From contig NC_030677.2 in assembly GCF_000004195.4 (NCBI RefSeq), positions 174,518,019 through 174,582,018 of the forward strand: 64,000 bases of DNA, given 5' to 3'. Within the stretch, counting starts at the first letter, position 1; every line of letters starts with the position of its first letter. Below are positions 23,238 through 34,336 of the stretch, one piece after another. The notes under the pieces are model-generated. The model saw only the letters and a program-made list of their open reading frames with translations, searched no databases and was not told where the DNA came from. Origin of the DNA: Xenopus tropicalis (taxonomy: Eukaryota > Chordata > Amphibia > Anura > Pipidae). The position numbers were made by a program, and so were the translations under genes.

Positions 23238-23832
23238 TCAAACCACTTACAACATGGGAAGGTCAGGATTCTCAATGTAGTTCATCAAGGGAGCCATTGC
23301 TTTTAATACCCCAGCTCCATCTGTATCTTTATAGTTGAGATTCTTGAAAAATATAAATTCTTCATTAGAATATGCATACTGGTCTCTTAAATGTGTTTGT
23401 TTTTACAGACGATAACCCAAGTTTAAGTTAAAAAAAAAAAAAACTCCATAAAAATTAACCTTAATGTAACATTTCTAATTTGTACAGTTTTGATTTTAGA
23501 GGTTTTTTTTCCCTTAAATAACTCTGCTTAATTTACTGATTGCAATTTGGGAAAGGAAAGCTGTGGGAATAACATCTCTAATATGTCCTTTTATGATCCT
23601 CCAAAATAGTACCTTCGTTAGTAATGGATCCAAAATTTTAATTTGAACTATTCCTCTAGGAATGCTTTGATTCAAATAACATTATATGATTACTTTAGGA
23701 ATTAATCATGATGACTCCCTAACCATGGAATAATTAGTTTGGACTTTGAATTAAATAATGTTTCACTATAATCATGATTAGAGAATTTAACAACAAGAAT
23801 ACTATCTGAAATGGACTTTATCACATCTAAGA
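23238..23832. other. AT-rich DNA, nothing recognised
   Basis: No gene or repeat family is recognised. An A-run occurs at 23430-23442. Confidence 0.5.
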
Positions 23833-24798
23833 GGCCCATTTATCAACATTCTAATTTTTGTGATTTTAGAGGTTTTTGAAACCATGAAAAAACTAAGGGG
23901 CTGATTCACTAAAGGTTGATAACACTTATCGCATGATTTTTTGCATTAAAAAGCATGCGATAAATAAGTACCGATTCATCATCAAAGTCATTTCCCATGT
24001 GATAATCCGCATATCGCATGCGCAAAAAAAACCCAGTTAATTCTCGCATAGAAATAATACTAATGCATGACTCACAAACACATATGATGTGTTAAACGCA
24101 CTTAATATCGCAATAGTCTGTGCGAATATTAACACCTACTTGGGGCAGGCGGTACTTAAAGAACATTGCGGTTCGTGAGCTTTTGGCAACACAATATGGA
24201 CTTTGCAGTGGGATTTATTCAAGTCTGTGTTGGCCCCAGAGTGATGCAGCCTCCAGTTTGCAGGGAAATGGGCATTTTCTGAACAGTAGTTTTCCGAAAG
24301 TAATGGTTACGTGCGTAATATCATGCTCTAAATATCACACGCGGCAGGAAATAATGCAAGAAAATCGCTCATCGCAAGTTAAATAACGCAAAGAACATCA
24401 CTTCTTAATTATGACACGTGTCCTTTTAGTGAATCGAATGTAAAGTCGCAAAAAAATAAGAAGTTAATAGTTTAGTTAATCGCCCCCTAATTTTCTCTAA
24501 ACCCATCAATACCAATTGATTTATTTAAAGAGCCTTTTTAAGGAGATCAGTGCAAATTTTTCGATTTGTCACACAAATGAAAGTGTCAAAACCCCCCAAA
24601 ACCTCGAAGCAAACAAAGATAAGCCAACTGAAAAAGAATACTTGCTATTGACTTGTACATGACCGCGACAGCTTTTAGATTTTTACTTTCGGATTTGTCA
24701 CAGTTCTGACGCATAAATTGGAGAAAAATCTAATTTTAATACAAATCAAGAAATAAAAATAAAATGTGAATGTGAATGAATGCCCCCCCCCCCCCCCC
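23833..24798. mobile_element. MITE (GGCCCATTTATCAAC family) split by a second MITE
   Basis: The left part (23833-23896) has GGCCCATTTATCAAC and TTTTAGAGGTTTTTGAAACC. The right part (24488-24798) has AAACCCCCCAAAACCTCG and TTGACTTGTACATGACC and runs into a C-run (24782-24798). The order matches a second copy at 52748-53113. The inner MITE lies between duplicated TAA triplets. Confidence 0.7.
23897..24487. mobile_element. MITE, GATTCACTAAAG family, nested
   Basis: It starts GGGGCTGATTCACTAAAGG and ends AGTTAATCGCCCCC. TAA triplets flank it at 23894-23896 and 24488-24490; a 3-bp TAA/TTA duplication is usual for PIF/Harbinger elements. It shares the conserved core (AACACCTACTTGGGGCAGGC onward) with the copy at 15087-15749. 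Confidence 0.85.
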
Positions 24799-24950
24799 GT
24801 TAGTGCTGCTGAAATTTCATGTAGGAAGCTCAGTGTATTTATCATAGGACAGAGGAAACCGTTGTATGAAGTCCTGAAAAATAAAATCATGTCAAACTGA
24901 TTAACTTATTAATTGCAAGAGCACAGGGAACACAGGGTATTAGTTTAGAG

Positions 24951-25136
24951 CAGTGGTTCTCAACCTGTGGGTCGGGACCCCTTTGGGGGTCGAACGACCC
25001 TTTCACAGGGGTCGCCTAAGACCATAGGAAAACACATATTTCCGATGGTCTTAGGAATAATTTTATGGTTGGGGGTCACCACAACATGAGGAACTGTATT
25101 AAAGGGTCGCGGCATTAGGAAGGGTGAGAACTACTG
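24951..25136 (+). mobile_element. SPIN-type hAT non-autonomous element, 186 bp
   Basis: It starts CAGTGGTTCTCAACCTGTGG and ends AGGGTGAGAACTACTG. The interior includes CGAACGACCCTTTCACAGGG and GGGGGTCACCACAACATGAG. The octamer GTTTAGAG flanks it exactly at 24943-24950 and 25137-25144. The words match the SPIN (Space Invaders) family, described in Xenopus, Anolis and several mammals as horizontally spread. It is internally deleted and non-coding. Confidence 0.93.
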
Positions 25137-25144
25137 GTTTAGAG

Positions 25145-25460
25145 GGTCACAAGCTTTTAGGAATAACGCATTTCAAAGACACCTTAACCACAAATAGTTG
25201 CAAAAAAAACAAGATGTGTGAGTCCTTCATCCTACACTTACTTTCCCAAGGACAAGCCTCATAATAGGTTTAGGATCAAAATGTGAAGTTGTGTATAAAC
25301 TAAAAATAAAGCAAAGAACAATAGGTCATGCACTTCCTCTGAGTTGTATACAAAATGATTTACATAGGTTACCAACATGTCCTGTGGGAAACAGATAACA
25401 GGCTGAAAATGCCATGGATATTTTTGAAAAGCAAACTAATAACATTACCTACTTTCCTGC
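25145..25460. other. AT-rich DNA, nothing recognised
   Basis: No gene or repeat is recognised between the SPIN copy and the next TTAA element. Confidence 0.5.
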
Positions 25461-25464
25461 TTAA

Positions 25465-25919
25465 AGAAGAAGCAAAGGTAAAAACTAAGTAAGCTTTATC
25501 AGAAAGGTCTATGTAAATACAGGCATATGCACTCACAGAAACGCTGCACTGAGTCCTCTATCAAATGAATTTGACTCCATTTTTGTAAACATGTTGTTCG
25601 GTTGTCTGGCCCTGGGAATGAAGGATTTTTTTGAGAGAGGAAGTCAGAGTCTGTGCAGCTCTCTCCCCTTTCCTGCTCCCCCTTCCATAAGAATTCACTC
25701 CCTCTCCAATCAGAATGTGTGATCTCAGTAGCTTCCTGCTTCCTACTGCAGCAAAAAAGCTACTGAGACCAAGCTAAAATGACAGCTGCTGTCTTAAGCA
25801 AATTGAAGTAGCGTCTAGGTCTCTTTACTCAGGTATAGTAATGGTTTCTGCAGAATAAATATAGTGTTCTAGGTGACACTAATATGGCGGTAAAATACCA
25901 AAATGACTTTCATTCTCCT
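25465..25919. mobile_element. T2/Kolobok-like TTAA element
   Basis: TTAA lies at 25461-25464 and 25920-25923. The left end reads AGAAGAAGCAAAGG and the reverse-complemented right end AGGAGAATGAAAGTC. AACTAAGTAAGCTTTATCAG and AGAATAAATATAGTGTTCTAG are internal words of a common Xenopus family. Non-coding. Confidence 0.8.
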
Positions 25920-26077
25920 TTAAATATTGATATACAGTACCCTGTTTACCATATCCTAATACAACCACAACATGAAAGATATGACATGATACAAAACATA
26001 CAACGTTATAAAATTCTGTTTTTATGGATCAATCTTTTCCTTACAGTTCTACCTTTAAAATGATGATTCTAATTGCT

Positions 26078-26175
26078 AGTGATGAGTAGAAGTTGCATAT
26101 TTCACTTTCTTCAAAAAAATTGCAAAAAATCTGAAAAACCACAAAATTTCAATGAAATGGTATAAGATGATGTGA
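26078..26175 (+). mobile_element. Left-end fragment of AGTGATGAG MITE
   Basis: AGTGATGAGTAGAAGTTGC is followed by family-like AAAATTGCAAAAAATC words. A right end is not clear, although GTTTGCTCGTCCCTGCCC near 26471 could be a degenerate one. Confidence 0.45.
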
Positions 26176-26395
26176 AGACAGAGGTTAAGGGTTTTTTTTA
26201 GCTCTGCAATAGCATATACATCGCCCTACCTTGTTAGAGAAGCTCCTTTTCACTACGCAATAACTGTTCTTCATAGAAAAAAATGGCTCCCATGTAGTAA
26301 GTTTTTTTCCAAACACGACGCCTGGGCAGCTCCGTAGATAGTCAGTGGGAATAAGGATGTTGATGAAGGCAAGTGGAGGATAATGTTGTCTGTTT

Positions 26396-26415
26396 ATTTA
26401 TTTATTTATTTTTTT
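26396..26415 (+). repeat. (TTTA)n microsatellite
   Basis: Short run of TTTA units followed by a T-run. No associated gene. Confidence 0.85.
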
Positions 26416-26537
26416 ACAAAATAGATCACATTTTTTTACAGGAATGTCTCAAAACTGTCCCATGTGAAAGTTTGCTCGTCCCTGCCCATTACAGTCCCTT
26501 CTACCTCAAGCACATCTATTCACCCTACTAACAATCT

Positions 26538-26826
26538 AGTGACGAGTGAATCCTGTTTTGCCTCGCCGGAACAATTATAAAACTCCAAAAATATTCGCAA
26601 AACAGCGAAGAATTCACAAAATGCAGCTACCGCACTATTTTTCTGGCGCTACCATGAATTATTTGACTTGACCACTACTTTTTTTACACAACCTCTACCT
26701 TTTTTTATGGGACTGCGACTTTTTCCTTTGTGAATATTTGTCAAGCCGAATATTTGCAGCAGTTTCACAAAATAAATTTTCAATGTGGAATCTCACAGCA
26801 AAACCATGGCTGCCGCAACAATCACT
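26538..26826. mobile_element. Degenerate AGTGATGAGCGAA-family MITE
   Basis: It starts AGTGACGAGTGAATCCTG and ends CGCAACAATCACT, with internal ATTCGCAAAACAGCGAAG and TTTCACAAAATAAATTTTC. It is more diverged than the copies at 1708 and 37329. Confidence 0.7.
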
Positions 26827-28290
26827 AATAACCTCTCATTAGGTCTTCTGTCTTCCACTGCCTTTCTCTCTTAGCAGCCAAGTTTTTTACCTTCAATGCC
26901 TTCAACAACTTGAATCGTTCTTACATTTAATTTATTATTTCAGTAACATACAATGATCAAGTTTTGTAGACATAATTAATAAGACTATTTATATATAATA
27001 AACAGAATAGGAGAAATCACAAAAGAGAAGTAATTTATTAATTAATTGTCTCTCAAATTATACATTGTTAGGTTGATGCAAATCTGGGCAGGGAGTCCAT
27101 AGGTTTTTTCTTCTCCAGAATTCCAGTCAAGCCAAGGCCGAAATCTTTGTAGTACAATAGCAGTTAGATGGTTATGGATCCTCCAATGTCAAACATAGAA
27201 AGTTCATGCATTTATAGATTGAATATGCCTGTCCAGCTGCTGCAAATAAATATTTATTGACAAAGTAATTTTCTGTAAGAAAGGTTTCATCCTTTGTCTG
27301 TATAGATTTATGAATGTAATCTGAGCCCTGTTAATCAGCCGTTATTATTAAACCCATTGCATTTTGAACAGTGTAGTGTATCTGTTGTGAAAAATGGAAT
27401 CTGTAGCCATTACGGGCAGTTTCCACTGCAATGTAGCTCATTTACCTACAAAAAACGATATAAAACCTTCAAAAACAAGCACTGAATGACCTATATATGG
27501 CAATAGCACCTACAAATGGATACAAAGCCCTTTAATTTTTTGCTGTTCATGACCCATCTCCATCTACTGAAATCATCAACTATAATTCAGGATTTACAGC
27601 ATCAGATATTATTCTTATCATGTATATGTAAAAAGTAACTTTCTCCCAATCCAATTAGAAATTGATTGGATCGGGTTGAATTAGTGGGCAGATATTGAGT
27701 GGTAACATTACTTACAGTTTGTTAGTCCAAGGACAGGTCCAATATGATCTCCTTCCCAATCAGTATTTGATTGAGGCTCTGAAAATGCTTTCAACTGATG
27801 ACTGCCTTAGGCCTCAATAGGGAATGGGAGATATTGTGTTATTGTAAATGATGATCAATTGAGCATTATGAGTATCATTATTGAATGCATTAATTGGGGT
27901 TATACCATCGCTTCCATTGATGATATGGGCTATATTATTCAGTGCTGACACTACCACCTGTTTACCACATTGTGACTCTGTGTTTATTCTATGTTGTATA
28001 TTACATCATATATTATATATACTTTTACAATTGTCATATGAGAGTTTATGTACAAGGTTTTATACTGCAGTAACTAACTATAATTATGATCATGGTTAGG
28101 GGGGTCTGATGTATTTATTTGTGTATTTCTTCTTAACAACAATGGTTGTTATGCTATGGTTTTATATTTTCTATTCTATTTTGTATTTTTTGTACTGATG
28201 GGGTTAACGACTATTGTCAGTTGATTAGTGGGCGTATATTTGGGTGTGTAATCACTTAAATATTGGTGGTTACGGTCACAGATTCAGGTT
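26827..28290. other. AT-rich DNA, nothing recognised
   Basis: No gene, RNA or repeat family is recognised. A plus-strand 72-codon frame at 27881-28099 has no motif. Confidence 0.5.
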
Positions 28291-28400
28291 CTGAGGAAGT
28301 GGCATGTTAGCCATGAAACGCGTTAAGCTGTATGGGTGAGGACGCTTTGCTGTGATTTTAAAATGATGGAAATAAACAAGTGTTTTTTATTTAACTAGCT
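28291..28400 (+). other. Hammerhead-like motif with downstream AATAAA
   Basis: CTGAGGAAG, a TGGC/GCCA stem and GAAACGCGTTAAGC lie in 28291-28326, which fits the CUGANGA-helix II-GAAA core. AATAAA follows at 28372. The same order of core then AT-rich tail is seen at 54435 and, on the minus strand, at 36640. I infer a retroposed element 5' or 3' end. The catalytic third helix is not evident. Confidence 0.45.
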
Positions 28401-28442
28401 ACCTTGTGCTCCGCTTCTATTTTCAAATTTTCTGCCTTAGAC

Positions 28443-28751
28443 TAGGGATCCCCAACCTTTCTTACTCGTGAGCCACAGTCAAATGTAAAAAGACTTGGGG
28501 AGCAACACAAGCATCATAACAGTTCATGGAGGAGCCAAATAAGGGCTAAGATTGGCTATTAGGCAGCCTCTATGCACACTATCAGCTTACAGGGGGCTTT
28601 ATTTGGTAGGAAATCTTGTTTTTATTCAACCAAAACTTGCCCCCAAGTCAGGAATTCAAAAATAACTCCCTGGTTTGGGGGCACTGAGAGCAACATCCAA
28701 GGCGTTGGTGAGCAACATGTTGCCCCTGAGCCACTGGTTGGGGGATCACTG
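28443..28751. mobile_element. hAT-type non-autonomous element, 309 bp
   Basis: It begins TAGGGATCCCCAACC; the reverse-complemented right end is CAGTGATCCCCCAACC. It is flanked by CCTTAGAC (28435-28442) and CCTTAGGC (28752-28759), 7/8 identical. Internal GGAGCAACACAAGC and GTGAGCAACATGTTGC are typical of an abundant Xenopus hAT family. Confidence 0.88.
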
Positions 28752-28759
28752 CCTTAGGC

Positions 28760-30084
28760 AGTTCATCTGGTCCACAGCCATTGGGTCTGAAGGGCCCCTG
28801 TGTGATTTGACCTTAGGTGTGGTTTCATGATTTGAATCTATAGATGTTGAGATGTACATTCCTTATTAGTGTGTATCCTTAATCTAACATACTGCAAGCA
28901 GCTCCATCATGGTGTTTGTCAGTAATGCATTGCAGGTTGTGGAGTCATTCTGGAATCAGCCAATCACAGCAGAGGAAATCTGTCAGTGACCCACAACATG
29001 AGTCGTGTGTTGTTTACTGGAAGAAACTCTTAATTTAGGAAATGTATTGTTAAATACAAAAACAACTGTATGGTAACATAATATTTGTGAAACAGATTTA
29101 TTAAACTACTTATCTACTACACTTCAATCTAATTCAATTGTTCTTAAAGTTTGCTATTACCTGTTAATGCTGGTAAAAATACTACAGATAAAGATATTTA
29201 GATAGAATACACTTAACATGTAATATTAGATCTGTCACCATTTCCTTCAATCAAAAACATGAACAGTATATATACACCATATGTAATTCAAATAATGGTC
29301 TGAAATCATTCTGAATTTAGAAAAAGACATTGATATACAGTGGAGAGATGCAGTCCAAGGCCTGTATTGCCTTTATGGATAATGCTGCATTAAAGTACAA
29401 ATACGGTACTTCACGTTCCAAGAAAAGTCTCAGTTGCCATTAATAACACATCTAAGGTCCATGTAACACAGGATGCAACTTGCCTTGGCTGCCTTGGATT
29501 TCATGTTTAATAACAAGGCCACACATTCGAAAATGACCTGTATAAAGCAAACAATAATAACAGTAACTAAACCACAAGCTCATGTAGAAAATCGGTAAAA
29601 CTAAGGCTTAAAAGCAGCTGTTTTCTTGAAGATGAAATGCCAAAACTGGAAACATGACAAGTAAAGTAGCATGTAGCATGTAACTGTAACACTAAATAGC
29701 AGGGGGAATTTTTACAACCAAAACTCTCAAAATTGTCAAATGGTAAATTAACTTCTTTAAAGAGCGCCACAGCTGTAAGAGATCCCAAAATGAGTAGAAG
29801 AAGTGCAAACATGTATCAGCCATGGAATAAATCATTAGCATAACTTGCAACCGAAAGAGCAATCCCTATAATATAAATGCCAAGTCTTCAGCAGGTCAGC
29901 CAACAAATGATAGCAGCAGTCAATAAAGTCATGCAATGAAGGTCACTAAATTGCTGGCTTGCTATTTACATTGTGCTGATCCAGAAGATAGGAAAAGGGA
30001 TTTTACTTTGGAGAAACATTCAGCATAACAACAAACATATCTCATCATCTTTTCATTTCAACACTACCAGTTGACTCTGTAGAG
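28760..30084. other. AT-rich DNA, nothing recognised
   Basis: No gene or repeat family is recognised. A minus-strand 81-codon frame at 29567-29812 lacks any motif. Confidence 0.5.
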
Positions 30085-30092
30085 GCTGCCTC

Positions 30093-30381
30093 CAGGGACG
30101 GATTTCCCAATTGGCCGCCCCCGGTCGCACACCCCCCCCCCCCCCGAGTGCGCATGCGTGCAGAGGGAGGCGGGGTTTGCACGCTCACACGAACAGCGGA
30201 TGAGGGGTGCACGCATGCGCTGTAGGCCAAATTATGCATACGGAGCAGTGGGGAGAAGTCCCCACTGCTCCGTATGGGGACAAAACTTTTAAAATTTTGG
30301 TGCGGCGGGGCGGGATGCCGCCCCAAGGTTTCTGCCGCCCTAGGCCTGGGCCTTTGTGGCCTTTCCACAAATGCGGGTCTG
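30093..30381. mobile_element. hAT-type element with perfect 8-bp duplication
   Basis: It begins CAGGGACGGATTTCCC; the reverse-complemented end is CAGACCCGCATTTG. GCTGCCTC flanks it at 30085-30092 and 30382-30389. The interior is GC-rich, with a C-run (30131-30147) and a perfect hairpin (TACGGAGCAGTGGGG and its complement, about 30239-30275). Open frames of 60-107 codons are shadows of the GC-rich insert. Confidence 0.9.
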
Positions 30382-30398
30382 GCTGCCTCTGCTAAACA

Positions 30399-30546
30399 GG
30401 GCTGATTCTCACCTTGTAGACAAGTGCAGGCTGAGAACCAGCCCCTACACTTTATTCAGCCTAGTCCTGCAGGCACACGGAGTGGATTTTGGTGCCAAAT
30501 TGCATACTCATGGGTTTTGGTGCCGAAATCCACTCTGTGTGCCTGC
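30399..30546. repeat. Foldback pair of hairpins
   Basis: An inverted repeat with GCAGGCACACGGAGTGG (from 30469) mirrored by CCACTCTGTGTGCCTGC (to 30546) follows a smaller stem (GGCTGATTCTCACC..GCTGAGAACCAGCC, about 30401-30442). It probably represents the right part of a foldback transposon. No target duplication found. Confidence 0.65.
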
Positions 30547-30559
30547 ACCTGGGCTGACA

Positions 30560-32020
30560 TAGTGGCTTTGGGTGCATTAACAGATTATAATATATATTGC
30601 ATTGTTTCCATACATTCAGTAACTTAAAAAAATCTTTGTTATTGCCCCAGGATCAAGTGCAATAACTGTGGCCTTTAGGTCCCACGGATGGAGCGCTGGT
30701 GCCTGGGTAACAGTCCCTGCACAATGTTTTCTGCTCTGTACGCAAGCTTAAAAATCTGGTGCAAAGTGCAGCACTGCCAGGACCAGAACTGGATTTAGTA
30801 TGCAAGTTATGATCTTAATAATGCTAGATAACTCTTGCTCACTTGTATGTTGTATTATAAATGCTAATATTCTGAAAACTTTGGCTCTGGTACATTGGCA
30901 TAAGACAGCAGTTATGGAAATCCAAAGTCGTACAGAGCAGATCTTGTCTTGTTTTTTTGCACTTTGCACCCTCCCCTGCACTTAGAATTAACTTCTTCTG
31001 AACCCCTAAAAGCAGTTGAATAACCACTTGGATATATCACTAGTACACATACCCTCTAAGGTCCCCTTATTCTTAGTAAGGCACGTTACTTGAACTTGAA
31101 TCCTGCAGTATTTTAATTGTAAAACATTACATGGGATACAACTTCATATGGTATATCTTAATAAAAGACACTTCATATTGATCTGTGGACCAATTGGTCA
31201 GATACCAGAGACATGGTCATCCCACGCATGGCTACGATTAGGGAAATGGCACACAACATCATTTCAGGTGATATTTTAGGAATAGGTCCCTGTAATTTTT
31301 GTAGCTTTTGAAGGAGGGCAAATTGGCTGAACTCTCCCATTTGCCTAATAACGGAAAGGGATGAGTGCTAGTGCAATTGCTTGTCAGTTAATTGTTGCTC
31401 TAACACATGGCAGACAGGCAATTGCTATAACAGGGCAGGGTTCAGGGAGCTAGAACTCCGTACAACCAAATAACAAAATGGTCCTGTGTTTTCGAGTACT
31501 TGATTTGAAGGTTCTGCACAATAACACTACTTTCCTTTCAGGCATTCATTATTTTCCAAAAAAGCATTTTTATTTTGTGTTACTGTAATTTCATTGCAAA
31601 AATTTATAAAACTAATGTTTTTTTTATACCAAACCTTATAAAAAAAAAAGATACCGTGAACTGAATGCCTCTGGTGCTTTAAATATCCTACTTGTTTGGA
31701 GGACTTTGGTTTTTACTTGTTAAGCCTTAATTGTTTGGGCACATTTAGATAAAGGATATGAAGTGTAAAATTGAACTTGTATTAAATGGCAAACTATTCA
31801 ATAAAAGCACATACTGTGTAGCAGTTATATGGGAGAACAATAGAGAACAATAAAATAGGCAATCACATAATATTGCTAGCAACTTGGATAGAAAAACTCT
31901 CAACAAACAAGTGAAGAAAATCCTTCATTTACCCATGTAAATCAAAGTAACTGAAAAACAAGATGAAGGTACAGGATTTGCCTGTATTTCACTTGATTAT
32001 TCCTCTCTCTTTACTAGTAT
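30560..32020. other. AT-rich DNA, nothing recognised
   Basis: No gene, RNA or repeat family is recognised. Confidence 0.5.
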
Positions 32021-32176
32021 GTAGACCTTGATGCTTCTACCTTCTGTACTGCTTGTATTCAGACCTTGATTCTTTTCTACTTGTACTTGTATTTAGACCT
32101 TGATTCTATTTCAGTTGTACTTGTGCGCCCACACTCTGTGTTTGTAGTTAGACCCTGGATGCTCCCGCACTCTGCA
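32021..32176 (+). repeat. Degenerate short tandem repeat
   Basis: AGACCTTGATTCT with a following ACTTGTACTTGTA-like block recurs four times (about 32025, 32062, 32097 and 32151) at irregular spacing of 35-55 bp. Confidence 0.6.
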
Positions 32177-32205
32177 CATTGGTAAACACTGGCATTTAGG
32201 GAAAA

Positions 32206-32373
32206 ATAGTAAGGCACGGTTGCGCCAAATAGCCACGGTCTCGTCAAATAAGTCATGGGCGCATCAAAAAAAGTTGCTCATGTCCAAAAAGTCTTGCAAT
32301 AGCCACATTCTGTGAATGTTTTCGTGTTTCACCAATTTTTCAGCAGCAAAACAGGACAGATTCACTCATCACT
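32206..32373. mobile_element. Right part of AGTGATGAGCGAA MITE
   Basis: It ends GGACAGATTCACTCATCACT and carries GGCGCATCAAAAAAAG and CACGGTTGCGCC words in family order. The left end is missing. Confidence 0.65.
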
Positions 32374-32518
32374 ATAAAAATGCATATTAAAATATTTGCA
32401 CACAAACATGATAATGCACTCAGAAGGCATGCATAGTGCACTCATCTTGATTCATTACCATGGGAAAGTGTGTACGTGCTGTATATGCTTCAGTTTAAGC
32501 TTGTCCTATCAGACAGAA

Positions 32519-32523
32519 TATAT

Positions 32524-32582
<59 letters not shown>
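32519..32582. repeat. (TA)n microsatellite
   Basis: About 30 TA units with one AAA interruption near 32537. Likely polymorphic. Confidence 0.97.
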
Positions 32583-32583
<1 letters not shown>

Positions 32584-34080
32584 TCTTAGATGTGGTTTTG
32601 GAATGAAAAAGCAATATTCAGTCACCTATGCAGAACTTTCTAGAGTCTAGAACATCTAGGTAACAGAGTCAATATACACCCTGTCATTGGCATGTATGCT
32701 ATGCTTACTTATCACATTCACAGTATAACTAATTTTCATGCCATGTGTTACATAATATAAAGGGTTAAATTATTAACTAGTAAATTAGCTCGTAATCTAG
32801 TTACAACACAGGTGCTATTCGGTCGGCTAAATCTAACGCCTTTCAACATGGAAGCTCCATCCACTACTGTATTTCCTGTCAAACTTGTCTACTTCTTCAC
32901 TACTGCCCAGAAAGGTTATGAGACAAAGGGATGTAATTGTTTTCCTTTCTAAGGGGAGGAGTGTGGAAAGACAATTGTTCCAAGAGGACTGGGAAGCTAC
33001 TGGCACAATGAGTTGAGCTGAGAAGCCCATGGAGATTTCTAACCTCCTTTTAGAAAGAAGAACTATCTTTTGCAAATAAAGGGAGGTCCAGGGACCAACA
33101 TCCCTCCCATTAAGGATCTTCGCACTTTTATGTAACCATCAGCCCTACTGGACTTTTGTCTTTCAGAATGCTTTAAACTGAAAAACTTATGTTTTAAATG
33201 ACACCAACATCTTGTACTAATTACTGATTAACATTACTAGATAATCATATCCTTGACCTGTAAGTTCTCTTGCCTGATATATATACAATGTTATGATTTA
33301 CGAGTCAAGAAGGCCTGTTCCACCCTCTTTTCAACATGAGTGCAGTGAATAAGGCTTGTGCCAAACACACTTTTTTTGCCAATAGCTTTAAACATGACAA
33401 CTCTAACAACTATTAACAAATATAATGGGTTGTGAAGTACAATAGCTGGTGCTGCTCCAGAGTTAGTCACTTGGTAGAGATTTTTCCCCCCGTGCATGTA
33501 TCTAAACTTGAATACCCAAGTTAAATAAAGTTACAGACAAAAGAAACTGGATTTGCAGTATATATAAAACCCTTTATTGAAATATAGATGTAATACAGGG
33601 ACTATAAATGGATAATTCATGACTTGCCTTTTACCAGTCCATCCACTTTTATCATGTATTTCTATAGCTAGACTTCCTCATATTTTGCTGTGCTCCTAAA
33701 TTCCAAAAAGTGCTCTTTTTTTGATAATAGACATTCCTCTGTTAGCACACAAACAATGTCTTGCTGCAAGGCAGTGCGCTTAATTGGATGCAAATTTGTG
33801 TGCGTAACAACACCATTTATGAAAGGTAATTGCACCCATACAAACTCCTTTCTGAAGTCTAATATTATTGGTAAAATTAGGTCTAGATAGTTTGAAATGA
33901 TTGCACATGATGCTCTTTGCCACATGATTGCTTTCCTATAGCAGCCATATTAGTGAAAAGGGTAAAAAAAAACTAAGCTGAAAAGTGTTGTTACTTCTAC
34001 AGAGTTCCCCAAAGTAATATGAAGATAGCGGCAGTTTTCTTACATTTAATTAAAGCTGTAAGTAAATGAAAAGATCCACT
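32583..34080. other. AT-rich DNA, nothing recognised
   Basis: No gene or repeat family is recognised. Several frames of 60-85 codons occur on both strands without motifs. Confidence 0.5.
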
Positions 34081-34089
34081 TATTTGGTG

Positions 34090-34336
34090 AGGTCCCCATA
34101 CTAGCAGATCTTTCCCCAATGGCAACCTAAGGTGGGTGATACTGGGCTAGGGCCAAATGATCAGATCACAATAATAGGGATACAGGCCAAGGACCACATC
34201 AACAAGCCGGTGCAGTTGCTGATTTTTGGCCAGATATCAGATGGGTAGGCCTGTTGGAGGGTCCCATATAAGCAGATAAGCTATGATTGAATGAGCAGGA
34301 TCAGCAGCTTAAGTCTGTCCATGTATGGCCACCTTA
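34090..34336 (-). mobile_element. Degenerate MITE, GGTGGCCATACA family
   Basis: On the minus strand it starts TAAGGTGGCCATACATGGAC and contains GCTGCTGATCCTGC, GGCCAAAAATCAGC and a mirror GGTCCCCATAC at the far end (34098). A common Xenopus foldback family has this order. Ends are approximate. Confidence 0.55.

Noticed and set aside
30045..30370. 107-codon minus-strand frame
   Set aside because: It coincides with the hAT element at 30093-30381 and its flank. No homology recognised.
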